Origin: Baffinella frigidus
Lineage: Eukaryota; Cryptophyceae; Cryptomonadales; Baffinellaceae
Length of the DNA stretch: 15,000 nucleotides
NCBI GenBank assembly: GCA_026770585.1
Contig: MU646555.1
Span: 454,967-469,966, forward strand
Direction: 5' to 3'
The position numbers were made by a program, and so were the translations under genes. Positions 1 through 6,395 of the stretch are shown here, piece after piece. The notes beneath the pieces were generated by a model, which was given only the letters and a program-made list of their open reading frames with translations, was not told the origin of the DNA and did not search any database. Numbering within the stretch: the first letter of the stretch is position 1; each line of letters opens with the position of its first letter.

Positions 1-60
1 CCCTCTCCCTCTCTCTCTGACCCCCCCCCCTATGACGGGCCCTGCACCAGCATTCGAGAT

Positions 61-210
61 AATGAAGAAGAAGAAGAAGAAGGGCAGTACCTGTAGCAGC
101 TAGGGCTGTGCCTCGAGAGTAACAAAGAAGAAGAAAAACAACGAGAGGAAGAAGAAGAAGAAGAAGAAGACGACGACGAAGAAGAAGAAGAAAAGAAAAG
201 AAAAAAAGAC
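61..210. repeat. GAA/GAAGAC trinucleotide-rich tract
   Basis: This is a purine-rich stretch of GAA units with interruptions (GACGACGAC, AAAAGAAAAG). On the minus strand it is a long TTC polypyrimidine tract lying just downstream of the RING-fragment exon donor at 230. It could therefore be the inside of an intron of that minus-strand gene. No open frame with protein-like content is seen. Confidence 0.85.
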
Positions 211-229
211 TATACGATGTGTAGGGCAC

Positions 230-310
230 CTGCTGGCCCGCCTTCCAAACGTCTTGGCACACGGGGCAGAGTTCCGAGGGGTCTCCGTCCGCCGTCAAAG
301 TCTGCATCTT
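230..310 (-). CDS. RING-finger N-terminal half exon (best copy)
   Basis: On the minus strand, GAGCAG| at 313-311 is followed by 27 codons and then CAGCAG|GTGCCC, so it is a phase 0-0 exon. The peptide begins KMQTLTADGDPSELCPVCQD and ends VWKAGQQ. The C-x2-C with hydrophobic and acidic surroundings is what is expected for the first zinc ligands of a RING finger. The second half of the RING (C-x-H-x2-C-x2-C) is not found in the window and would lie beyond position 1, if it exists. The exon is repeated twice in degraded form at 405-466 and 622-665. This copy alone keeps both cysteines, so it is the only one that could be functional. Assignment to a RING E3 ligase is an inference from half a domain. 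Confidence 0.55.
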
Positions 311-675
311 CTGCTCTCAGGGTTCAGGGTTCGCGCAGTCAATACGGGTCCGTTCAGTTACGTTGCGTACGGATATGGGGTTTCCTTTTGATGGTTTCAA
401 ACACTCGTCCTGAAACACGGGGTAGAGTTTGGACGGGTCTCCGTCCTCCTTGAAAGTCTGCATCTCCTGCTCTCACGGTTCAGGGTTCGCGCAGTCAATA
501 CGGATATCGCATGCGCCTCGGATTTCAGGGTTCGCGCAGTCAATACGGGTCCGTTGAACAGTTACGTTGCGCACGGATGTGAGTTTGGATATGGGTTTTC
601 ATTTAGATGGTTTCAAACACTCGTCCTGGCACACGGTCCGCGTTCTCCGACAAAGTCTGCATCTCCTGCGCCCCG
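245..675 (-). repeat. Tandem duplication of the RING-fragment exon and flank
   Basis: Three diverged units carry the same landmarks: CTGCATCT.CTGC (minus-strand acceptor plus exon start), CGTCCTG/CGTCTTG, and the intronic word TTCGCGCAGTCAATACGG. Exon starts lie at 310, 466 and 665 on the minus strand. In the second copy the CPVC motif reads YPVF, so both zinc ligands are lost. The third copy has an internal deletion that shifts the frame before the motif. The copies are therefore decayed pseudo-exons next to one intact exon. TTCAGGG words occur at the unit borders. Confidence 0.75.
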
Positions 676-693
676 GGTTTCAGGGCTCAGGGT

Positions 694-732
<39 letters not shown>

Positions 733-872
733 GGTGTGGGGTTTAGGATGCGGGGTGTAGGGTGTAGGGGTTGGGGTGCAGGGGTTGGGGTGTAGGGTGT
801 AGGGTGTAGGGTGTAGGGTTCAGGGTTTGGGTTTAGGGTTGAACAGGGTTGAACAGGGTTGAACAGGGTTTA
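672..872. repeat. Telomere-like degenerate heptamer arrays (GGGTTGA, GTGTAGGG, GAACAGGGTT)
   Basis: Blocks of one variant follow each other: GGGTTGA about six times, then GTGTAGGG variants, then GAACAGGGTT three times. Each block is locally uniform, which points to local amplification rather than a true chromosome end. Confidence 0.85.
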
Positions 873-1260
873 AACGTTTCAATGGTCAAAACCTCAACAT
901 ACGTTTGGGGTTGTGGAAGGTGTGGGACCATCGAGTTGATGTCTAAACCAAGCCAAGCCTCGCAGCCACCCGTTGCAAGGCAGCGCACGAGCTATTCAGG
1001 AAAATCCGCGGTGTCAGGAAAAAAATCCACATGGTAACGGGCTTGGGGGTTGGGGTCTAGGGTCTAGGGTCTAGGGTCTAGGGTCTAGGGTCTAGGGTCT
1101 AGGGTCCAGGGTCTAGGGTTCAACAGAGTTCAACAGGGTTAAAATGTTTCAATGGTCAAAATGTTGAAACGTTTCAATGGTCAAAAACGGGATTTGGGGT
1201 TGTTGAAGGTGGGTTTTCAGTAGAGGGTCTGGGGTGCAGAACCATGGAGTTGATATCCTC
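866..1260. repeat. Two-copy tandem unit with a degenerate exon copy
   Basis: The words CGTTTCAATGGTCAAAA and TTTGGGGTTGT.GAAGGTG, ending in CCATSGAGTTGAT, occur near 870-943 and again near 1143-1257. The right end of each unit is the 3' end of the charged minus-strand exon (DINSM followed by |GT). The left copy (donor at 929) keeps only the last few codons and is otherwise diverged, so it is a pseudo-exon. A GTCTAGGG array (about 1048-1120) lies between them. Confidence 0.65.
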
Positions 1261-1299
1261 GTCGTCAGCCTTGTCTTCGCGCTGCTCCATTTCTCGCAT
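1243..1299 (-). CDS. Charged 19-codon exon of the degenerate minus-strand gene
   Basis: On the minus strand, CCTTAG| precedes 19 open codons (MREMEQREDKADDEDINSM) and then |GTTCTG, giving a phase 0-0 exon. The peptide is highly charged and could be helical; no family is recognised. It lies between the acidic exon (2447-2563) and the RING-fragment exon (230-310), on the same strand and in the same phase, so the three may be exons of one gene. Both flanking introns consist largely of telomere-like minisatellite. Confidence 0.5.
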
Positions 1300-1388
1300 C
1301 TAAGGGGTGAAGGTTTGGGGATTAGGGCTTAGTCTGGGGATAAACCCCATGTAGGCATAGCCGGAGTGACTTTACACAAGTCACTCAG

Positions 1389-1660
1389 TTTCAGGGTTCA
1401 AAGTTCAGGGTTCAGGGTTCAGGGTTCAGGGTTCAGGGTTCAGGGTGCAGGGCTTCATCTGAGGGGTTCGGGCTTTGGGTTTAGGGTTTAGGGTTCAGGG
1501 TTCAAGGGTTCAAGGTTCAGGGTTCAGGGTTCAAGGTTCAAGGTGCAGGGTTCAGGGTCCAGGGTCCAGGGTCCAGGGTCCAGGGTCCAGGGTCCAGGGT
1601 CCAGGGTCCAGAGTCCAGGGTCCAGGGTGCAGGGTTCAGGGTTCAGGGCTTCCTTGAAAT
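1389..1660. repeat. TTCAGGG and GTCCAGGG minisatellites
   Basis: A TTCAGGG block is followed by mixed TTTAGGG/TTCAAGG and then about eight GTCCAGG units. TTTAGGG is the plant-type telomere heptamer. The other words differ from it by one or two bases. Confidence 0.9.
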
Positions 1661-1680
1661 AAACTGTAGGTTGTAGGGTT

Positions 1681-1820
1681 CATCCGGGGAAACTTATTTT
1701 TCTTTCTTTTTATGTCAATCAAAATCACTACACAAATTCTTGAATATTACGAATAAGAACGAATTGTGTAGTAATTTTCGTTGCCATCAAATGAAACAAA
1801 AACAGGTTTCTTCGGATAAG
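1681..1820. mobile_element. Foldback TIR element B, copy 1
   Basis: The 140-bp stretch opens with ATCCGGGGAAACTTATTTTT and closes with the inverted form AACAGGTTTCTTCGGAT. Inner arms read ATCACTACACAAATTC and GAATTGTGTAGTAATTTTCG. The arms are diverged. It matches a much better preserved copy at 12562-12703. It has no coding capacity, so it is best described as a MITE or foldback element. It abuts the first acidic-exon copy at about 1825. Confidence 0.85.
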
Positions 1821-1825
1821 GGGGC

Positions 1826-2447
1826 AGACCCGCCAGCCGCCCGCGGCCACATCCCCAATGCCGTGGTCCGAGGACGAGAGCGTTCAGGGGTCTGGGTTCT
1901 GGGTTCAGGATGTATGGCCTATGGCCTATGGCTTATGATGATGGTGTAGGGTGGGCGTGTGGGGTTTAGGGTGTAGGGTGTAGGGTGTAGGGTGTAGGGT
2001 GTAGGGTGTAGGGTGTAGGGTGTAGGGTGTAGGGTGTAGAGTGTAGGGTGTATGGTGTCGGGTGCAGCGTGTATGGTGTATGGTGTATGGTGTCGGGTGT
2101 AGAGTGAAGGGTGCAGGGCGCACACCCGCCAGCCGCCCGCGGCCACATCCCCAATCCCGTGGTCCGAGGACGAGAGCGTGTACTCGCTCCCGCCCTCGGA
2201 GCCATTATCAGGGTTCGGGGTTCAGGGTTCAAGGTTTAGGGTTTGGGGTCCAGGGTCCAGGGTCCAGGGTCCAGGGTCCAGGGTTCAGGGTCCAGGGTTC
2301 AGGGTTCAGGGCTTCCATGAAATGAACTGTAGGGTGTAGGGTGTAGGGTGTAGGGTGTGGGGTGTAGGGTGCATGGTGCATGGTGTATGGTGTATGGTGT
2401 ATGGTGTCGGGTGTAGAGTGAAGGGTGTAGGGTGTAAGGCCCAGACC
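1826..2447 (-). repeat. Tandem array of truncated acidic-exon copies in telomere-like DNA
   Basis: Copies at 1830-1882, 2126-2209 and 2447-2563 are spaced about 300-320 bp apart. Each begins (plus strand) with CCGCCAGCCGCCCGCGGCCA and keeps the minus-strand donor CGG|GTSTG. The first copy keeps about 17 codons and the second 28; only the third has an acceptor. Between them lie GTCCAGGG, GTGTAGGG and GTGTATGG blocks that share the junction word GGGTTCAGGGCTTCC. The array is a tandem duplication of exon plus intron. Confidence 0.75.
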
Positions 2448-2563
2448 CGCCAGCCGCCCGCGGCCACATCCCCAATGCCATGATCCGAGGACGAGAGCGT
2501 GTACTCGCTCCCGCCCTCGGAGCCATTATCGGCGAACGCTGTCTCCTCCTCATCGAACGCCGC
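2447..2563 (-). CDS. Acidic Ser/Gly-rich exon (full-length copy) of the degenerate gene
   Basis: The minus strand shows CCGGCAG| at 2570-2564, then 39 open codons beginning AAFDEEETAFADNGSEGGSE and ending VAAGGWR, then |GTCTGG. It is a phase 0-0 exon. The peptide is acidic and Ser/Gly-rich, probably disordered, and matches no family I recognise. It is the only complete copy among several. The exon could be the 5' part of the gene that includes 1243-1299 and 230-310. No start codon exon is identified upstream. Confidence 0.5.
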
Positions 2564-2724
2564 CTGCCGGTGGGGACAAATATTCATTTTAAAAGTGTTT
2601 CCTGGTACAAATGAAACATTATAAAAGAGATTCCCGGGTTTTGACCCGCGCCAGGTCAAAAACCGCCCCTTTCGGCATGTCCGTCGGCGCGCGGCGGCGT
2701 GCCCGTAGAAGAGGGCGATCGGGG

Positions 2725-2910
2725 CAGGCTGCTGCAGCTTCTCGTTCTGAGAAGGAGGCCGCTAATGGCTCTGAGGGCGACTCCGATTTGCCCAATGTTA
2801 ATTCTGGGATGGAGGTCGGGGGCTGAGAATCTCAGAATTTACGTTAGGCAAATCGGAGCCGCCCTCGTTGCCATTACGGCGAGCGCTGACTCCTCCTGGT
2901 CGAACGCCGC
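2725..2910. pseudogene. Inverted pair of decayed acidic-exon copies (palindrome)
   Basis: At 2833-2910 a minus-strand copy starts after CGCCAG| with GCGGCGTTCGACCAGGAGGA, matching the exon at 2563. It has lost one base (GCCGTAATGG against GCCGATAATGG), so the frame shifts. Facing it on the plus strand, 2730-2806 carries a second diverged copy (GCTAATGGCTCTGAGGGCGA). The two form an inverted repeat with arms of about 45 bp (2761-2806 and 2833-2877) and a 26-bp spacer. Confidence 0.7.
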
Positions 2911-2925
2911 CTGGCGGTGCACGGT

Positions 2926-3336
2926 TTGGGGGTTGGTGTTTGGTGTTTCGCGTTACTGCATATCTCACAGGTGTACTGTTTCACTCTCCACGCACCCTAC
3001 AAAACCCTAAACGCTCATTGTTGCATGCCATTTGCTGCCCCACGACCGTGTATCGCGCTCTACATTCCGCCAGCCCTGTCAAGTCAACGGTGTTGATCGT
3101 TCGGCCAACCACGGGATTTCGTCAGAGTCTACCAGGAATCGGAACCCCTGGTACAAATCCGCCAAGACCCAAACGAACGACCAAAAACGTTCGCTGGTGA
3201 GGAAAAACAGGGATTCAAAACGGAATCGGCCTATCGTCAGATTCCTGTGGGCGATCAAATTACATCAGTGTGTGCCATTGCAAGGGTGAAGTTGTATATC
3301 TTCGGCTCGGCATCGTTACACCGTGACACGGTTTCC
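2926..3336. other. Non-coding spacer, no gene seen
   Basis: No exon with plausible splice borders or protein-like composition is found. The word CGTTCGGCCAACCA near 3098 recurs near 11708, suggesting a shared dispersed repeat that is too diverged to delimit. Confidence 0.5.
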
Positions 3337-3450
3337 GAGGCGGACCCGTTCCTCAAGGCTCGCAGACTTTTGTATCACTCAACTCAAGGCGCAAGGGCCT
3401 ACCTTAGGACCTTTATCGAGACTAATACAGAAGAAGAAAGAACCCACAGA
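3337..3450 (-). mobile_element. Dispersed element F, copy 1 (inverted relative to copy 2)
   Basis: The reverse complement of this stretch aligns with 8750-8866. Shared words in that orientation are TCTTCTTCTGT, CTCGATA.AGGTCCTAA, GGCCCTTGCGCCTTGAG and GAGTGATACAAAAGTCT. No open frame is evident. The second copy lies at the 3' end of an RBR-gene intron, directly before the splice acceptor. Confidence 0.8.
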
Positions 3451-3451
3451 C

Positions 3452-3563
3452 CTATTTAAAACCGATGATCTTTTAACAGTAGATATTTGTGTGATAACTT
3501 TTTTTGCTTAGGCTATTTAAAATCGATGTGCTTTTAAAAGTAAGCATTTATGTAGTAACTTTC
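3452..3563. repeat. Two-copy tandem repeat, period about 60 bp
   Basis: CTATTTAAAACCGATG...CTTTTAACAGTA and CTATTTAAAATCGATG...CTTTTAAAAGTA are followed by matching TGTGTGATAACTTT and TATGTAGTAACTTT words. The repeat is AT-rich and non-coding. Confidence 0.75.
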
Positions 3564-3804
3564 GTTGATTGGTCACGTAACTAGCCATATATTGGCCAGG
3601 CGCGAGGTTGGAACACCTTATCCTGGTAAAAAAAATTACAACGCCACATATAAATAGGATCCTCCAGGATTCTCGAGTGGTATGGCGTGCGACAAGGTCT
3701 AGCGCTGCCTAAGTTGATCTGGACTCCTCAAAACGCGGATACCGGAACTTGACCCTCCTGTTTTCCAGTACAAATCTGTCAACATTTGGCGCGGAAACAA
3801 TAAG

Positions 3805-3942
3805 TCAATCCGCGTGAGGCAGAGCTTCAACGTGCGGCCTGCCGGCGGCGCTGTGCTGCGACGTTCGGTAAAAATGGCTCCAGCGGTAATGCCTGCCCCG
3901 TCTGCCATTGGAGCCATTGAATTTTGCGAGTAGAGAGAGAGC

Positions 3943-3990
<48 letters not shown>

Positions 3991-4970
3991 GAGAGAGAGA
4001 CCTGCATCCGCCGCGCCATCGCCTCGTCGGTATCAAAATAGGCCGCCCCCACGTGCGCCCCGCCCCCCCCCCACTCCGCGGCGGTCGGCCCCTCCGTGGC
4101 CGTGGCCTCCCCCTCGGTCAACGTCATGGCATGCGCGACGAGCGGGGCGCTCTCAGGCATCGACTGCCGGACCTGCGCGGCTTCGGACGCGGCACCGCCT
4201 CTCGCAGCTCCTCCTGAACCGCCGCCGCAGCAGGAGGACGGATCCGCGGGTTCCGGAGGAGACCTCTTGCCCAGGCCTGCCACCCCGCCGCGCGCATGAG
4301 AGTGCGTCGGTTTGTCGGGTCTGTGTGTGCTGTGCTGGGGATGGCTTCCGTATCACGGTGCAACGATGCCACGGTGCAACGATGTTGGCCAACATAGCCG
4401 AACCCAACGTGCGTCGGGGAGTTGTTGCGCCTTGCGCAAACTGGGGCACCACAGGGAGAAGGAAGGGGTACAAGGTGGGAGGCGGGGTGCTGCGGGGTGC
4501 GCGGCGCTGTCCCACCAGCAATCAAAAGAGCACCAAATCGTGGTGGAATTGAGTTCATTTTATCACCAGAGATAAACCCTCAGGGGCTGTCCATGGTGAA
4601 TTGTACTACAGGTGGCGTACCCCGGTTTGGTTCTCTTCTGGTGGCTGGTGGTTGCAGGCGCGCCTTTCTAGTCCGACTACATCATCCCGGTCTGGTAAAC
4701 TTGGGTGGAGTTGACTATCACCTCCCCCCAGAGGTACACGTCTGAGGTGTACCTCCTGCGAAATGTTCTACAGGGCAATCGAAAAACGAAAACCATCGAT
4801 TTGCTCAGCTCGTGAGGGTTGCTGCGCACCTTTGTAGACCAAGCGCGCGAAGCGCTGGGAGAAGTCGATGACCTCCACGATGTCTGGGTCCATCGCCTTG
4901 CTGGCAAGGTACTCCTTCACCTCCACCTTATTGCGCAGAATCTGCCGGGGGGGGGGGGGGGGCAAATTTT

Positions 4971-5017
<47 letters not shown>

Positions 5018-5594
5018 ATTTGCGTCAGGTGAGAGGGGGAGGTGCGAGATAGGGGTGGAGCGCGGGTGGTGATCAGGTGGTTTTTTTTCTTCGGGCGCGG
5101 GGGTTGTTTGGTAGAGCGGGAGAGGTCGCCAGCGGACAGTGGAGGGAACGGGGGAGGGCATAGCACTGATGGGGGAGGGGAAGTACCGTCCCGTCAGGTG
5201 AAGTGTACATAACCTTGAAGCTCCCGTCGTCCTCCTTGACATTGACAATCCAGTCGTTGGGCAGATTCTTCCAGCTCTTTCCCGCAGGCTGCGCAGAGGG
5301 GACCATTCTCAGCTGAAAGTTGGGGCACAAAAGCGCTCGAGTTTCTCAGCTGAAAGCACAGGCAAGCGCTTGGGGACGTCGCAGCAGAAGCTTCCGGAAA
5401 CTGATCAGAGGCAAGTCGCAGGGCAAGGAGTGCCAGGCGACGTGTCTTACCTCGTCGATTGAGTCGTCGGCGTCGTGCCAACCACCATCATCCTCCCACT
5501 CATCCTCGCCTTCTTCTCCCACCCGCGCACCGGGGGAGTCCATTGTCGTTGAGCCTCGACCAAGCCCACTCCTTGACAGCCGGCCTTCAGCCAC
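3805..5594 (-). CDS. MBD-like (methyl-CpG-binding-type) domain protein, 5 exons
   Basis: Minus-strand exons 5594-5451, 5288-5187, 4941-4830, 4276-4002 and 3855-3805 join in phases 0, 0, 1, 0 and end in TGA. All have GT donors and CAG acceptors, and the product is 227 residues. Residues 1-48 are acidic (GEEGEDEWEDDGG). Residues 52-94 hold the domain: KSWKNLPNDW, then an acidic turn, VMYTSPDGT and ILRNKVEVKEYL. This follows the MBD pattern LPxGW...YxSPDGKxFRS...YL. MBD domains bind methylated CpG or act as chromatin adaptors in the nucleus; whether this one binds DNA is unknown. Residues 121-227 are Gly/Ala-rich, with DTDEAMARRMQ, a motif common near ubiquitin-related helices. An in-frame ATG at 5543 is an alternative start. 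The gene is divergent from the RBR gene, with 801 bp between. The last two exons are less certain. Confidence 0.75.
3856..4001 (-). repeat. Intron starting in a CT/GA microsatellite, with hairpin
   Basis: On the minus strand the donor CAG|GTCTCTCT runs straight into about 65 bp of (CT)n with a few interruptions (plus strand GA, 3934-4000). The rest contains inverted arms AATGGCTCCA at 3873-3882 and TGGAGCCATT at 3909-3918. The microsatellite therefore forms the 5' splice site side of this 146-nt intron. Confidence 0.75.
4340..4400. repeat. Short direct repeat CACGGTGCAACGATG with adjoining palindrome
   Basis: CACGGTGCAACGATG occurs twice with an 18-bp period (4355-4387), followed at once by the perfect palindrome ATGTTGGCCAACAT. 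It lies in the third intron (4277-4829) of the MBD-like gene. Confidence 0.7.
4513..4653. mobile_element. Imperfect TIR element in MBD-gene intron
   Basis: CCACCAGCAATCAAAAGAGC at the left pairs with the inverted GGTTTGGTTCTCTTCTGGTG and GCTGGTGG at the right, arms of about 28 bp and 141 bp overall. It has no coding capacity. No second copy is seen in the window, so classification as a MITE rests only on the arms. Confidence 0.55.
4947..5013. repeat. Long poly-G tract (poly-C on the transcribed strand)
   Basis: Two G runs, one of about 18 and one of about 40, are separated by CAAATTTTTT. On the minus strand they form a C-rich tract ending directly in the splice acceptor CCGGCAG| of the third MBD-gene exon. 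The tract acts as, or replaces, the polypyrimidine tract. The run length may be affected by sequencing error. Confidence 0.85.
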
Positions 5595-5846
5595 GCGAGC
5601 TCGTACACCTGATACCTTGACAGCTACGTATCCACGAGAGAGCCCACGTCTGCGGCTGTGACTGGAGCCTCAACGGCGGCACGAGGACACCTTTCTTGGC
5701 GTTGCGCAGCGTGGAACCTCCTCCTGAGCAAAAGAGGTCAGTTCACACGAGATTTGAAATTCCGATTATGTCAACTTTTGGAGGGGGCCCTAACCCTTTG
5801 AGCCATTCCTATAGGAATGTGAAAATCCCAAAAACATGTGTCCTCT

Positions 5847-6114
5847 AACTTCTGATCCCCTCTGCCGATTTCACTTTTCTCGACGGTTCTGAATTTCTCA
5901 TCACGCCCTCTCCAAACCCACTCGTTGAAGTATCTCCAGCGGAGCACGTGAAGATGCCAAAAACTCGCTTTGTTCGTGGAAAGTTGACTAAAACGGCGGA
6001 CCTGTTTCTGGGCCTCTGGCGTCATACATTCCATCTAGTGATTGAAAGAGGGCGTCCTCATGATTCCAGAACCGTCGAGAAAAGTAAAATCGGCCCACGG
6101 GGTCAAAAATTAAA
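5847..6114. mobile_element. Inverted-repeat element in the divergent promoter region
   Basis: The left arm contains GCCGATTTCACTTTTCTCGA, CGGTTCTG and ACGCCCTCT. The right arm contains the inverted AGAGGGCGT, CAGAACCG and TCGAGAAAAGTAAAATCGGC. The arms are roughly 50-70 bp with a loop of about 115 bp and no coding frame. It is probably a non-autonomous DNA element or an inverted duplication. Confidence 0.75.
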
Positions 6115-6191
6115 GCCCCGAACGTCCCCACAGAGGTCCGGACGGGCCCGCCTCGGGGTCTCGGCACTTCCCGATCGCCTGTAGCTCGTTC

Positions 6192-6288
6192 CCTGAAATG
6201 TGGCACCCAAGGGTTCCAATGGCGAAGTTTCTTAGAATTTCAAGGGCTACAACTTTGCAATAGGAACCCTTGGGTGCCACATTTCAGG
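6192..6288. mobile_element. 97-bp MITE with perfect 26-bp TIRs
   Basis: The first 26 bp (6192-6217, starting CCTGAAATGTGGCACCCAAG) are the exact reverse complement of 6263-6288. The centre is AT-rich and 45 bp long. It sits 107 bp before the RBR start codon. The right end creates TTTCAG|GTAAAC, which matches a 5' splice site. Perfect arms suggest recent activity. Confidence 0.85.
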
Positions 6289-6395
6289 TAAACATGTTCC
6301 TGTGCAAAACGGTCGATTGGGCCCCCTCAACTTTTGGACTTTTGATCTGAGTTTGACCATCAAAACGACGCAGGGCCGTTTTAACCCGGGTCAAA

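Larger units (their letters stand above)
5595..6395. promoter_or_regulatory. Divergent intergenic region between the MBD-like and RBR genes
   Basis: The 801 bp separate the two start codons and must hold both promoters if the starts are right. I see no clear TATA box. It contains the perfect palindrome CATTCCTATAGGAATG (5804-5819) and two inverted-repeat elements listed separately. Just before the RBR start codon there is an inverted pair, TTTGACCATCAAAACG and CGTTTTAACCCGGGTCAAA, that could fold in the leader RNA. Confidence 0.5.

Noticed and set aside
230-675. CRISPR-like array of repeats
   Set aside because: Units are diverged, unevenly spaced and contain exon remnants in an intron-bearing eukaryotic context.
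1-2440. True chromosome end (telomere)
   Set aside because: Repeats are degenerate, interrupted by exon copies and unique DNA, and not terminal in the window; they are interstitial or subtelomeric at most.
3908-4552. Long plus-strand open frame with Arg-Glu repeats
   Set aside because: It is produced by the GA microsatellite and the antisense of the MBD-gene exon 4276-4002; there are no splice borders or protein-like composition on this strand.
4677-4760. Further coding exon of the MBD gene (RRYTSDVYLWGEVIVNS...)
   Set aside because: The frame does not match the phase-1 donor at 4829 and the DNA is a local palindrome (GAGGTACAC/GTGTACCTC); the exon at 4276-4002 fits the phase instead.
4768-5166. 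Minus-strand open frame with a poly-proline run
   Set aside because: The poly-Pro part is the poly-C tract of an intron; only 4941-4830 is coding, bounded by CAG| and |GTGCGC.
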